60,726 nt of DNA, from NCBI GenBank assembly GCA_964598225.1, contig CAZRBG010000036.1, positions 1 to 60,726 on the forward strand, in the 5' to 3' direction. The notes beneath the pieces were generated by a model. It had not been told where the DNA came from. It did no database searches and worked only from the letters and a program-made list of their open reading frames with translations. This DNA is from SG8-4 sp964598225 (GTDB lineage Bacteria; Planctomycetota; Phycisphaerae; Sedimentisphaerales; Anaerobacaceae). A program made the translations under genes and the position numbers. Position 1 is the stretch's first letter; every line of letters begins with the position of its first letter. Positions 37,059 to 44,855 of this stretch are shown one piece after another.

Positions 37059-38444
37059 TTATATTTCAGTCCACTTGCCGGGAATCGGTACGGGATAACA
37101 GCCGTTTTTGTCCGCTTGAACGGGCGCAGGGCTGTCGTAGTCAAGGTCGCCGGCGTCCGGATAGAACTTGAAATCGGAAGCGAGCATCTCATCCCAGGTG
37201 ATGATCTTGCCGGAATGGATCGCCGCACGTCCCATTATCGAAGCAAGGTTGGCATACGCCGCCCGGCGAGCTTCATTGTGCGGCTTGTCGTGCCGAATCG
37301 CACCGAGCAGCTCATCCCACTCGACCTGATACGGACTGACCTTCTCTCGCTCGGGCCGCCAGTCGATGTTATCCTTTTCGGTACGCTGATCCTTATATGT
37401 ATGCACTGTCGGAGCGTGGACGTTGCCGGAGAACTGAGCCGCGCACTTTGTCCCATGCACAAAGGTCTCGAAGGCTTTGTGGCAATTGCTTATCAACCGG
37501 CTGTCTACCAAAGCTTTTGTGCCGTCCGGGAAGGTGTATTCGATAGCGTAAGTGTGCAGGTTCTGACTGCAATCAGGGCTGTTGGGTTCGCGCCCGCCCA
37601 GACCCTCGGCTTTTGTTGGCCAGGCGTCCTTGATCCAGCAGCACTCATCGACCTGGTGGATCATCATTTCGATGAACCACGCCGACGACACCCACAGGAA
37701 AAAGTACGGACGACGAATTTGCCACAACAACTCGCTCTGGCCGCCCTTAAAGGGGCCCAGCCTCGCAGCGCCGCCCATGCGATAGGCTCGAATCAACTGT
37801 ATCTGTCCCATCGCACCGTCGCGTATCTTGTCAATCAGCGCCTGGCGCGAGGCTGAATGACGGCACATTAGCCCGCATGCAATTTTCAGGTTCTTCTTGT
37901 CAGCAATCTCGGCGAGACGGAGAATCTCTTTTGTCCCGCCGGGATCGGGTGCGAAAGACTTTTCCATGAATACATTGACGCCCTTCTCAACCGCGTACTT
38001 AATGTGTGTCGGACGGAAGGCCGAATGCGTCGCTTGAATCATCACATCGCCCGGCCGAAGGCAGTCTATGGCCTTTCGATAGGCGTCGAAGCCGATGAAT
38101 CTCCTCTCGGGCGGGACATCGACCTGATCGCCGAACTGTTTGCTCAGAGCATTATAAGATCTCTGCTGCTTGTCCTCGAAAACATCGGCCATAGCGACGA
38201 GCCTGGTCGGCCCGGCCTTCGAAGAGAGCGCGTTGCCAACCGCCCCGCTGCCTCGGCCGCCGCAGCCAACCAGCGCAAGCCGGATGGTATTACTTTCGCC
38301 TGCATAGATGCGAGAAGCCGCTACACCGGTAAGGGCAGAACCGGCCAGGAGCGTTCCGCTGCGAGTCAGAAAATTACGGCGGGAGAATGTGTCGGGATTG
38401 TTTCGTGACGATTCGGGTCTTTCAGTGCTATCTTGTTTTTCCAC
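37059..38444 (-). CDS. Tat-exported Gfo/Idh/MocA oxidoreductase
   Basis: 461 residues from GTG 38444, which has AAGGAG 7 nt upstream; a frame open to 38612 has no ribosome binding site. The N-terminus has a twin-arginine signal SRRNFLTRSG with a hydrophobic stretch ending in an ASRIYA cleavage region. The Rossmann motif LVGCGGRGSG and an EKSF motif (family EKP position, near 185) follow, then the C-terminal domain with a GMIHQVDE-like stretch (MMIHQVDECCWIKDAWP). This exported subfamily is greatly expanded in planctomycetes; individual substrates are mostly unknown. Confidence 0.9.
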   Translation of the reverse strand: MEKQDSTERPESSRNNPDTFSRRNFLTRSGTLLAGSALTGVAASRIYAGESNTIRLALVGCGGRGSGAVGNALSSKAGPTRLVAMADVFEDKQQRSYNALSKQFGDQVDVPPERRFIGFDAYRKAIDCLRPGDVMIQATHSAFRPTHIKYAVEKGVNVFMEKSFAPDPGGTKEILRLAEIADKKNLKIACGLMCRHSASRQALIDKIRDGAMGQIQLIRAYRMGGAARLGPFKGGQSELLWQIRRPYFFLWVSSAWFIEMMIHQVDECCWIKDAWPTKAEGLGGREPNSPDCSQNLHTYAIEYTFPDGTKALVDSRLISNCHKAFETFVHGTKCAAQFSGNVHAPTVHTYKDQRTEKDNIDWRPEREKVSPYQVEWDELLGAIRHDKPHNEARRAAYANLASIMGRAAIHSGKIITWDEMLASDFKFYPDAGDLDYDSPAPVQADKNGCYPVPIPGKWTEI

Positions 38445-38553
38445 GGTAGCTCCTTTTCCAAAAGTGTGAGCATGTTTCGTTACCATAACGTGGATTTTAA
38501 CAGCGGAAAGCCCCTCTGCAAACCCTAAATCACAAGACGGCATCAAGCTCACT

Positions 38554-38582
38554 GTGACAAGCAGACCCGGATATGGTATTAT
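38554..38582 (+). promoter_or_regulatory. Promoter for the 38665-40140 gene
   Basis: GTGACA (5 of 6), 17-nt spacer ending in TGG, then TATTAT (5 of 6). The extended -10 TGG matches the cooC and cooS promoters. Start of transcription about 75 nt before the gene. Confidence 0.6.
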
Positions 38583-38664
38583 GTCTGTCGGCAATGACCG
38601 GATGAGGCACACCGGTTTGCTAAGACCTGTGCCGGATGTAAACGTATATCAGGAATGGACAAAA

Positions 38665-40140
38665 ATGGCTGACATTTCATCGGATTCGAAACGGAAGCCC
38701 GTAGATCGCAACAAACGCAGTAAACTTGCCGGCATTGCAGTTGTCTGCCTGTTGTTGGGCGGAATCCTGCTATTCGTCATAATATCCACTTCCAGGAGCA
38801 AGTCGCATTGCAGCCCTTCACAACCTCGTCCCAGCGGCGTAAAAGCCTGGGACAAAGCAACGGCCCCGGCGCAGCCGCCGAACGAGCCAAATGAGGATTT
38901 CTTTGCTAATTTCGTGGTCAGCTCCGATCAGGAAAACTTTATAGTGGAGTATCCCACCAGACATCCCCCGGACAATCCATTTGCCTATGATGTTCGAAGA
39001 ATGACACCCGGCGAGCCTCTAAACATCGGCGGCGGCTCACTCACACTCTGTGCGCTCGGTGCGGCTTATCACGATGCGAACCAGACAATGGAGGATAATG
39101 CGATTTATCGCTTTTACAATGCAGACTTGAAAAGCATAACTCCGGAGCAAGTCGAAGAATTTAGGACAAGCACATATGCTACGGGCGAGTATTTCCGTTA
39201 CATGCCTGTTCCCAGATTTAAGATTGGTTTTACGCACGAACGAATAGAAGACCCGATGTTTCAGGGCATTCGAGTATTTGACGCAACGACAAAAAAGGAA
39301 CTCAGAGGCGGATATGGCTCCAGCACCAGGCGAGCATATCATTGGTTCGATACACGCATTCCCTTATGGCATCGCACTCCGGTCGATATAGTGATCGAGG
39401 TTTCTTATGGACCGTCGAAGACTTTCGAGTTCTCTCCGCGTGCCGGTGAGGGTTTTCGCGAGGGTAACTTCGAATGTCGTCTGATCGCCGTGTTCGAAGG
39501 CGTTGGTACTCACAGTAGCAGTTCCTCTAGTCAAAATAACACCATGATTCACAAATTTCGGAAAGCACAATCGGACAAGGCCGGTTTGAAGTTCGTGTTT
39601 GCCTGCCAACCAACGGCAAGCAAGATGCCGGTAACTTTCGAATTTCTTGACGCAGACGGCAATGTCCTGCGCGGCCGCGGCAGCTCCACCTCGGGATATA
39701 CCCATACACCGGTTCTGAAACATCCACTTGAAAAAGTCACCCGTATCCGGGCGCGATATCGAACGCAGCGTCAACGCATCCTGATTCACCTGCCCTATAT
39801 CCCGGGCCTGCCCGAGCAGAACAATGACATCGACAATCTTTTCGATGTTTACATTCCCTACGTGAGACTTCATGACGTGAGCCAGGTTAGCGGGTTTTTG
39901 AGGCACGTCTTACAATTGAAGAGCCACAGCCGGTCGGGGCCGGTGCCGCCCGACAGTATCAACAGCATTCGATTTCCGATTGAGTTCCGTGATACGACGC
40001 TGCGCGAGATAGCCCAACTCTACGCGCGGGGCGGCGATTTGGAAGTTGACGTCGAGCGCGAGCGGCTCCGCCTGGAATACCCACTGCCGCTGATGACCAG
40101 ACTGAAACTGTTTCTACAGAAGATGCTCCGACGAAACTGA
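38665..40140 (+). CDS. Membrane-anchored hypothetical protein
   Basis: 491 residues from ATG 38665 (AGGA upstream). A short cytoplasmic part is followed by one transmembrane helix (about 20-40, GIAVVCLLLGGILLFVII) and a large extracytoplasmic region of mostly beta character without a family I recognise. The C-terminal stretch around FRDTTLREIAQLY (about 440) resembles short helical repeats of secretin/DUF-type periplasmic proteins, but this is weak. Own promoter. Confidence 0.75.
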   Translation: MADISSDSKRKPVDRNKRSKLAGIAVVCLLLGGILLFVIISTSRSKSHCSPSQPRPSGVKAWDKATAPAQPPNEPNEDFFANFVVSSDQENFIVEYPTRHPPDNPFAYDVRRMTPGEPLNIGGGSLTLCALGAAYHDANQTMEDNAIYRFYNADLKSITPEQVEEFRTSTYATGEYFRYMPVPRFKIGFTHERIEDPMFQGIRVFDATTKKELRGGYGSSTRRAYHWFDTRIPLWHRTPVDIVIEVSYGPSKTFEFSPRAGEGFREGNFECRLIAVFEGVGTHSSSSSSQNNTMIHKFRKAQSDKAGLKFVFACQPTASKMPVTFEFLDADGNVLRGRGSSTSGYTHTPVLKHPLEKVTRIRARYRTQRQRILIHLPYIPGLPEQNNDIDNLFDVYIPYVRLHDVSQVSGFLRHVLQLKSHSRSGPVPPDSINSIRFPIEFRDTTLREIAQLYARGGDLEVDVERERLRLEYPLPLMTRLKLFLQKMLRRN

Positions 40141-40411
40141 TTGCAAGCTTAGGAAAAGGATTATGAAAAAGTTATTGCACGATTTGGCCCGAGCGGATGC
40201 CAACGTGGGAAGCTTTGATCCGCGAATATGACGTCCCGCCAAGTGATCCCAACCAATCAGTCACACATTAAATGTCTATCCGGGCAGACCACGGAGATGG
40301 TAGGGGGCGAAGAACTGCAGTGTACATGTTTTTCTACCTGGATAAATCTTGACATCAGAACACGTGAATTATGAACTGTCCACTTTACGAAATTTAATTT
40401 CAAGAATGTGC

Positions 40412-40440
40412 TTGAAAATGACTGTTCTATATGGTATAAT
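40412..40440 (+). promoter_or_regulatory. Very strong promoter far upstream of sppA
   Basis: TTGAAA, 17-nt spacer ending in TGG, perfect TATAAT: the best promoter match in the window. The first plausible gene downstream starts about 600 nt later, so it drives either a long leader or an unannotated RNA. Confidence 0.65.
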
Positions 40441-41045
40441 ACACACCTAACAATGTGGCATAGTTAATAGTTGATAAATAACGGGGTGGACAATGAGTTG
40501 AATGAAGAAACATAGATTATTCGAGTCTCGGCTTCATTAATTTGTCATTTCTGCCCAAGAAGAAACCAGATTCATTATGAAGCCCGGATTTTTACATCCT
40601 GTACGGGAAAATAGGGGTGGTTGAAGAAAAGCATACGGTTTCAACAAGTAAATATGAAAAACAAAGCCAATTCAAAGCACGTCCCTTTCGACAGGCTCAG
40701 GACAGGCTCTGAGTGCAGTCGAATGGGCCAATTTATTCGTGCTGAGTGCTGCGTGATGGTACAGTTTGGAGGAAGTTGCGAAACAAAGCCAATATGTGAA
40801 AGGTTGAAATAGACATAAAGCCCATGATGACATAGCTTTAGGGCGACATTGAGAACACTTGCAGTCAAGGAAAGCAAAGCCAATCAAAGCCAATTCGGCA
40901 CTTACTCCTTGCAGTCATGCCGAAGAATCATTTTAATGCCTTGATTGTGGCGACGGGCGGTTTTTCTGTCGATATGAGTGCATGGTTATTCAAGATTATT
41001 GAACTACTCAGGGGATTATGGCCCCGGTCTTTAGGAGTAAATGCG
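40441..41045 (+). other. Repeat-bearing leader or intergenic region
   Basis: About 600 nt with no convincing gene. It holds a 45-bp imperfect palindrome (40683-40727) and four short copies of the word AAAGCCAAT (at about 40663, 40784, 40876 and 40886). Short open frames here are repeat-derived. It may be the untranslated leader of sppA or contain a non-coding RNA made from the 40412 promoter. Confidence 0.4.
40683..40727. repeat. Dispersed palindromic repeat
   Basis: Arms CCCTTTCGAC and GTCGAATGGG pair at 9 of 10 positions around the core AGGCTCAGGACAGGCTCTGA. Related cores with GACAGGCT occur at about 42100 and 46372. Confidence 0.7.
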
Positions 41046-42047
41046 ATGCTCAAGAGAAACATTTGCCTGTATCTGCTGTTATTATTGTCGCTTAAGGCAT
41101 TGGCCGGATGTGGTTCGCAGGCCTTTCATATCGAGCTGGTTCCGACCAGTAAAAGCCTTGAGGAAACCACAATCCGAAAAGGGGATGGGCTGATCATCGG
41201 CGACAAGATAGCCGTAATTGACGTCGACGGATTGATGGTCAACAGGCGAAGGAGAGGCCTTCTGCGGACGGGAGAGAACCCGGTAAGCCTTTTCGTTGAA
41301 AAGCTCGATAAAGCGGCTGCCGATCGAAGCGTCAAGGCTGTAGTGCTGCGACTGAATTCGCCCGGCGGGACGGTGTCGGCCAGCGATATCATGCATCATC
41401 GGCTGCTGGAATTCAAGCGCAAGACGGGCAAGCCGGTAATCGCCTGCATCGTCGGACTGGGCTGTAGCGGAGCGTATTATCTGGCCTGCGGCTGCGACGG
41501 AATCGTATCCCAACCCAGCGGAATAACCGGCAGCATCGGCACGATATTCCAGACTTTCAGCATTGCCGGGACCATGAAAAAGATCGGCGTCGAGGCGATC
41601 GCGATCAAAAGCGGGAAATTGAAGGATATGGCTTCGCCGCTGCATGACCTCAGCGAGGACGAGCGGCAGGTCCTTCAGGATATCATCGACGAGCATTATG
41701 GGCGGTTCATAGAAGTTGTGAAAGACGGGCGGCCGAATCTGAGCGAGCAGGAGATTCGAGAACTGGCCGACGGGCGCGTTTTCACAGCAAAACAAGCCCT
41801 CCAACAGGCGTTGATTGACAGAATCGGCTACCTTGATGACGGAATCGATTGGGCGGGTGAAATGGCGGGGGTCGAGACGGCAAAGGTCGTGATCTACCAC
41901 CGGCCGACAGGGTACAAGCCGAACGTATACGGCACAGCTTCCGCCGACGCCGAGGGGCTGGAGCCGCTGATAAATATCGATCTGCCCGACTGGCTGACCT
42001 CGGGCGAAAGTCAATTCCTGTACCTGTGGCAGCCCGCGCTTGACTGA
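41046..42047 (+). CDS. sppA: Signal peptide peptidase SppA-like lipoprotein
   Basis: 333 residues from ATG 41046 (AGGAG 8 nt upstream). The N-terminus is a lipoprotein signal with lipobox LAGC. The S49 peptidase domain has the nucleophile Ser in GLGCSGAYYLA and the general-base Lys in IKSGKLKDMASP, matching the Ser/Lys dyad of the short (Bacillus-like) SppA. It degrades leftover signal peptides or other membrane peptides. A lipoprotein form is unusual; most SppA proteins have a transmembrane anchor. Convergent with the SUMF1 gene. Confidence 0.88.
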   Translation: MLKRNICLYLLLLLSLKALAGCGSQAFHIELVPTSKSLEETTIRKGDGLIIGDKIAVIDVDGLMVNRRRRGLLRTGENPVSLFVEKLDKAAADRSVKAVVLRLNSPGGTVSASDIMHHRLLEFKRKTGKPVIACIVGLGCSGAYYLACGCDGIVSQPSGITGSIGTIFQTFSIAGTMKKIGVEAIAIKSGKLKDMASPLHDLSEDERQVLQDIIDEHYGRFIEVVKDGRPNLSEQEIRELADGRVFTAKQALQQALIDRIGYLDDGIDWAGEMAGVETAKVVIYHRPTGYKPNVYGTASADAEGLEPLINIDLPDWLTSGESQFLYLWQPALD

Positions 42048-42069
42048 TACGAAAAACATTGGGTTGGTT

Positions 42070-42124
42070 ACGTGTCGCGGGCATTCCCTCGACAAGCTCG
42101 GGACAGGCTCCGCCCTCGCCACGT
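42070..42124. repeat. Palindromic repeat between convergent genes
   Basis: Arms ACGTGTCGCGGGC (42070-42082) and GCCCTCGCCACGT (42112-42124) pair at 11 of 13 positions and enclose CTCGACAAGCTCGGGACAGGC. It shares words with the repeats at 26380, 40683 and 46353. It may also work as a terminator for both flanking genes. Confidence 0.6.
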
Positions 42125-42135
42125 GGAGCAGGCTT

Positions 42136-42990
42136 TTATTGGGCGTCATCCGGCGCATTTCTGGCGCATCTAAAGCCGTAGATGTCATAGCCGAAGCAGA
42201 CGTCGGCGTAGCCGGGGTTTTCGTTGTAACGGTATCCCGAACGGCAGCTTTCGGCGCTGAATTTCCACGCGCCACCGCGGACTACCTTGGTCTCGCCGGT
42301 CTCCGGGCCGCGAGGATCCTTTTCTGGTGACTGCTGATAGTAGTCAACCTGGTAAAGGTCATTACACCACTGCCAGACATTGCCGTGCATGTCGTACAGG
42401 CCCCAGGGATTGGCCGGCTTTTCGCCGACCGGATGGGGCTTGCCGCCGGCGTTGTCCTCGAACCACGCATGATCGGCCAGCTTTGATTCGTCGTCGCCGA
42501 AATAATAAGCCGTTTTCGTACCCGCCCGGCAGGCGTACTCCCATTCGGCCTCGGTCGGAAGTCGATAGCCGTCCGCCTCGAAGTCGCACTGCCACGTTTT
42601 GAGATCATAGCACGGGTGAAGTCCTTCAAGCTCAGATCGCTTGTTGCAGTATCTCACCGCGTCGGACCAGCGCACCTGCTCGACGGGATTTTCGCCGCCC
42701 TTCCAGCGGGACGGATTCTCTCCCATCACTCTCTCGAATTCGGCCTGAGTTACGAGATACTTGTCCATATAGAACGGACTCAGGAGGACCTCATGCGGCG
42801 GCGCATCTATCTCGTCGGAATCGCCCATTACGAACCGTCCGCCCGGGATCAAGACCATCTCCATGCCGGAGTCGGATGTCGCTTGCTCGGTGTCTCGCGC
42901 GGGCGCATTCGCATCTTCCTCGGGGGCCTTTCGCTTGCAGCCATTAACTAATATCGCAAGCAACAATACGGCAACAACGTGATGCTTCAT
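42136..42990 (-). CDS. SUMF1/formylglycine-generating-enzyme-fold lipoprotein
   Basis: 284 residues. Lipoprotein signal with lipobox LVNGC, then a FGE-sulfatase (SUMF1) domain (about 42-282): MVLIPGGRFVMG, RLPTEAEWEYACRAG, NPWGLYDMHGNVWQWC, VVRGGAWKFSAESCRSGYR and GFRCAR. Of the two catalytic cysteines of true formylglycine-generating enzymes only the second has a counterpart; the first position is Phe in GGAWKF. It is therefore probably a SUMF1-fold binding or structural protein rather than a sulfatase activator. Confidence 0.88.
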   Translation of the reverse strand: MKHHVVAVLLLAILVNGCKRKAPEEDANAPARDTEQATSDSGMEMVLIPGGRFVMGDSDEIDAPPHEVLLSPFYMDKYLVTQAEFERVMGENPSRWKGGENPVEQVRWSDAVRYCNKRSELEGLHPCYDLKTWQCDFEADGYRLPTEAEWEYACRAGTKTAYYFGDDESKLADHAWFEDNAGGKPHPVGEKPANPWGLYDMHGNVWQWCNDLYQVDYYQQSPEKDPRGPETGETKVVRGGAWKFSAESCRSGYRYNENPGYADVCFGYDIYGFRCARNAPDDAQ

Positions 42991-43035
42991 AATCTTACAA
43001 CTCCTTCTCGTAATTCAGATAATCGCTTAGAGTGT

Positions 43036-44838
43036 TCAATAATCCGGCCATATCTCGTAGCCGTCGGGATTTCGCATACACCGTTTGCAAAGCCTCCTGA
43101 TCTCGTCGGCAACGTCAATCGCTTCGGGCCGGCCAACACACTCGTAACCGGCCTGCTGAAGCAGCTTTCTCGTGATAGTGTGAAATTTTCGGACAAGGTC
43201 GTCCTGCGTTCCGCCTACGCCCCGCCACTTCATCTTGAGATCATTGAAGCGCGCCAGATTTCCCGGATCCTTCTTGAGGGTGAGGGCTTTGGTTTCACGG
43301 GCCAGCCCGTCGACGTACGCCAATGTCTTCATGTTCTCCTTTTGACGGTCGTAGTGCTGAGTTATCTCCAGCGTGATAGCCCTCATCTTCTCGATAAACG
43401 ACTTGAGCTCGGGGCTGGCATCTTTCGTCCTATCGAGATACTTGACCATACTGCCGGCAAAATCCTGATACTCCTCTACCCTTTGTCTTTGCCGGGCGAT
43501 GAAATACACCATATCCTCGACGCCTCCGTGGATGTACTCTCTTCCGGCTACTTCCTCACCCCCCTCGAAGACCGGCTGCATCCCATCTGTAACTTCGCAG
43601 GTCGCGGCGCCGATGACGGCATCTTTCCTCACATGTGAGCGCAGGCGACGGCCTTCGGCATCGAGCATATCGCGGCAAAGCTCTCCGCCCAGAGTCGCTT
43701 TCATTATATCAACGGGAGTAGTAACCGATGCCGGGGTGCCCTTTCGCTCCAGACAATATATGAGGGATTTGCCCTTTGGCGGTATTTTCTTGCCAAGACG
43801 GTAAAAAGTAGTCCCATCCTCGAACCAGACGGGATACGGATAAAATCCCACACCGCCGCGCCAGAAATTATCAGGTCTGTACTCTCGAAACGTGAAAGTG
43901 GTTTTGACGCCGTCTTCGAGCAACTGGGTTATCCATTTGGCTGGAAACGGCCTTTTCCAGCCTATGGAAATATCCTTTTCCAGATAGGACGGCTTCAACT
44001 CTTCTTCATGCCAAATACCCGGAGCGCTCAACACGGCCAGAAACACGCTCTTGCCGTCGGTTTCAATTTCGATGGATTCTACCATGCGAGGCTGTCGCTT
44101 CTTATCGTTCGGGATCAGCCGCACTCGCTGTTTTCCCGCCGGCCATGTAACGGTCAGCATGTCGTTCTCGCCCTTCAGCAATCCAGCGAATACATTTCCG
44201 GTAGGAATGTGAAGTTTCTCGAGCGAAGGATATTCCTGCAGATCGTAAATCAGATCGTCGCTAAGGAAATCGGGAAGCACGCCGTAACGGATCGGACTAA
44301 GCAGGCTTATCCCGCCAGTACGTTCAGACGGATCGATTGCGATGATGCTGTCAGTACCGAAGGAAAAGACTATCGCCAGTTTTTCGCCTTCCTTCTCGCC
44401 CGAAAACACTACATCCAGCACAGCTTCATCACCGGAATTCTGCAGCACCTCGACCCGGTCGATTTTTGCCGCTTTGGCTTCCAACTCGAGGGGAACGATT
44501 TCCACTTTCTTAACTGTGCGATCGACTTTGGAATATATTACGGCCTTTCCTTGTCTCGAAGAGAACACCGCAATCAGTTGTTCATTTTCTACTGCCGCAT
44601 CGCCTTTGAACGAGTACCGCAGGCTGTAGTTTTCCGGATTGTAATATTCCGGCCCGCGCCACTTTTCAGCCTCGGTGGGGACGGTTTTCCAGCCGCTCCG
44701 GCTTCCAAGGACTTCTACATTGGGAACCGGCGACATCGTATCCCAAATCCGTGTAGCCGCTGCGCCCGGACCGGCCGCCGTCACGAGAACAAACATCACC
44801 GTCCAAAACAGAACCTTAAACGTGTTTCGCTTATGCAT
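43036..44838 (-). CDS. Exported hypothetical protein, downstream paralogue
   Basis: 600 residues from ATG 44838 (GGGAG upstream; the frame is open a few codons further). Sec signal (about 1-28), then TRIWDTMSPVPN. I do not recognise the family. It shares long stretches with the next gene: SYLEKDI(S/A)IGWKRPF, (F/Y)TFRE, KKIPPKG(K/R)S(L/V)IYCLE, TTPVDI and the identical ending DGYEIWPDY after a CxxC pair. An Ig-like or glycan-binding beta-rich front and a helical C-terminal third (about 430-600) are suggested by composition. Its start region abuts the upstream paralogue's stop, so they are coupled. Confidence 0.8.
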   Translation of the reverse strand: MHKRNTFKVLFWTVMFVLVTAAGPGAAATRIWDTMSPVPNVEVLGSRSGWKTVPTEAEKWRGPEYYNPENYSLRYSFKGDAAVENEQLIAVFSSRQGKAVIYSKVDRTVKKVEIVPLELEAKAAKIDRVEVLQNSGDEAVLDVVFSGEKEGEKLAIVFSFGTDSIIAIDPSERTGGISLLSPIRYGVLPDFLSDDLIYDLQEYPSLEKLHIPTGNVFAGLLKGENDMLTVTWPAGKQRVRLIPNDKKRQPRMVESIEIETDGKSVFLAVLSAPGIWHEEELKPSYLEKDISIGWKRPFPAKWITQLLEDGVKTTFTFREYRPDNFWRGGVGFYPYPVWFEDGTTFYRLGKKIPPKGKSLIYCLERKGTPASVTTPVDIMKATLGGELCRDMLDAEGRRLRSHVRKDAVIGAATCEVTDGMQPVFEGGEEVAGREYIHGGVEDMVYFIARQRQRVEEYQDFAGSMVKYLDRTKDASPELKSFIEKMRAITLEITQHYDRQKENMKTLAYVDGLARETKALTLKKDPGNLARFNDLKMKWRGVGGTQDDLVRKFHTITRKLLQQAGYECVGRPEAIDVADEIRRLCKRCMRNPDGYEIWPDY

Positions 44839-44855
44839 TGCCGTTGGCTCCCTCA

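Noticed and set aside
40621..40883. Short frames on both strands, including one containing PFDRLRTGS
   Set aside because: They are translations of the dispersed palindrome at 40683-40727, not genes.
41082..42275. A 397-codon minus-strand frame
   Set aside because: Antisense to sppA and the palindrome behind it; no family features.
42136..42990. SUMF1 lipoprotein as a sulfatase-activating formylglycine-generating enzyme
   Set aside because: The first catalytic Cys position is Phe and no sulfatase gene is in the window.
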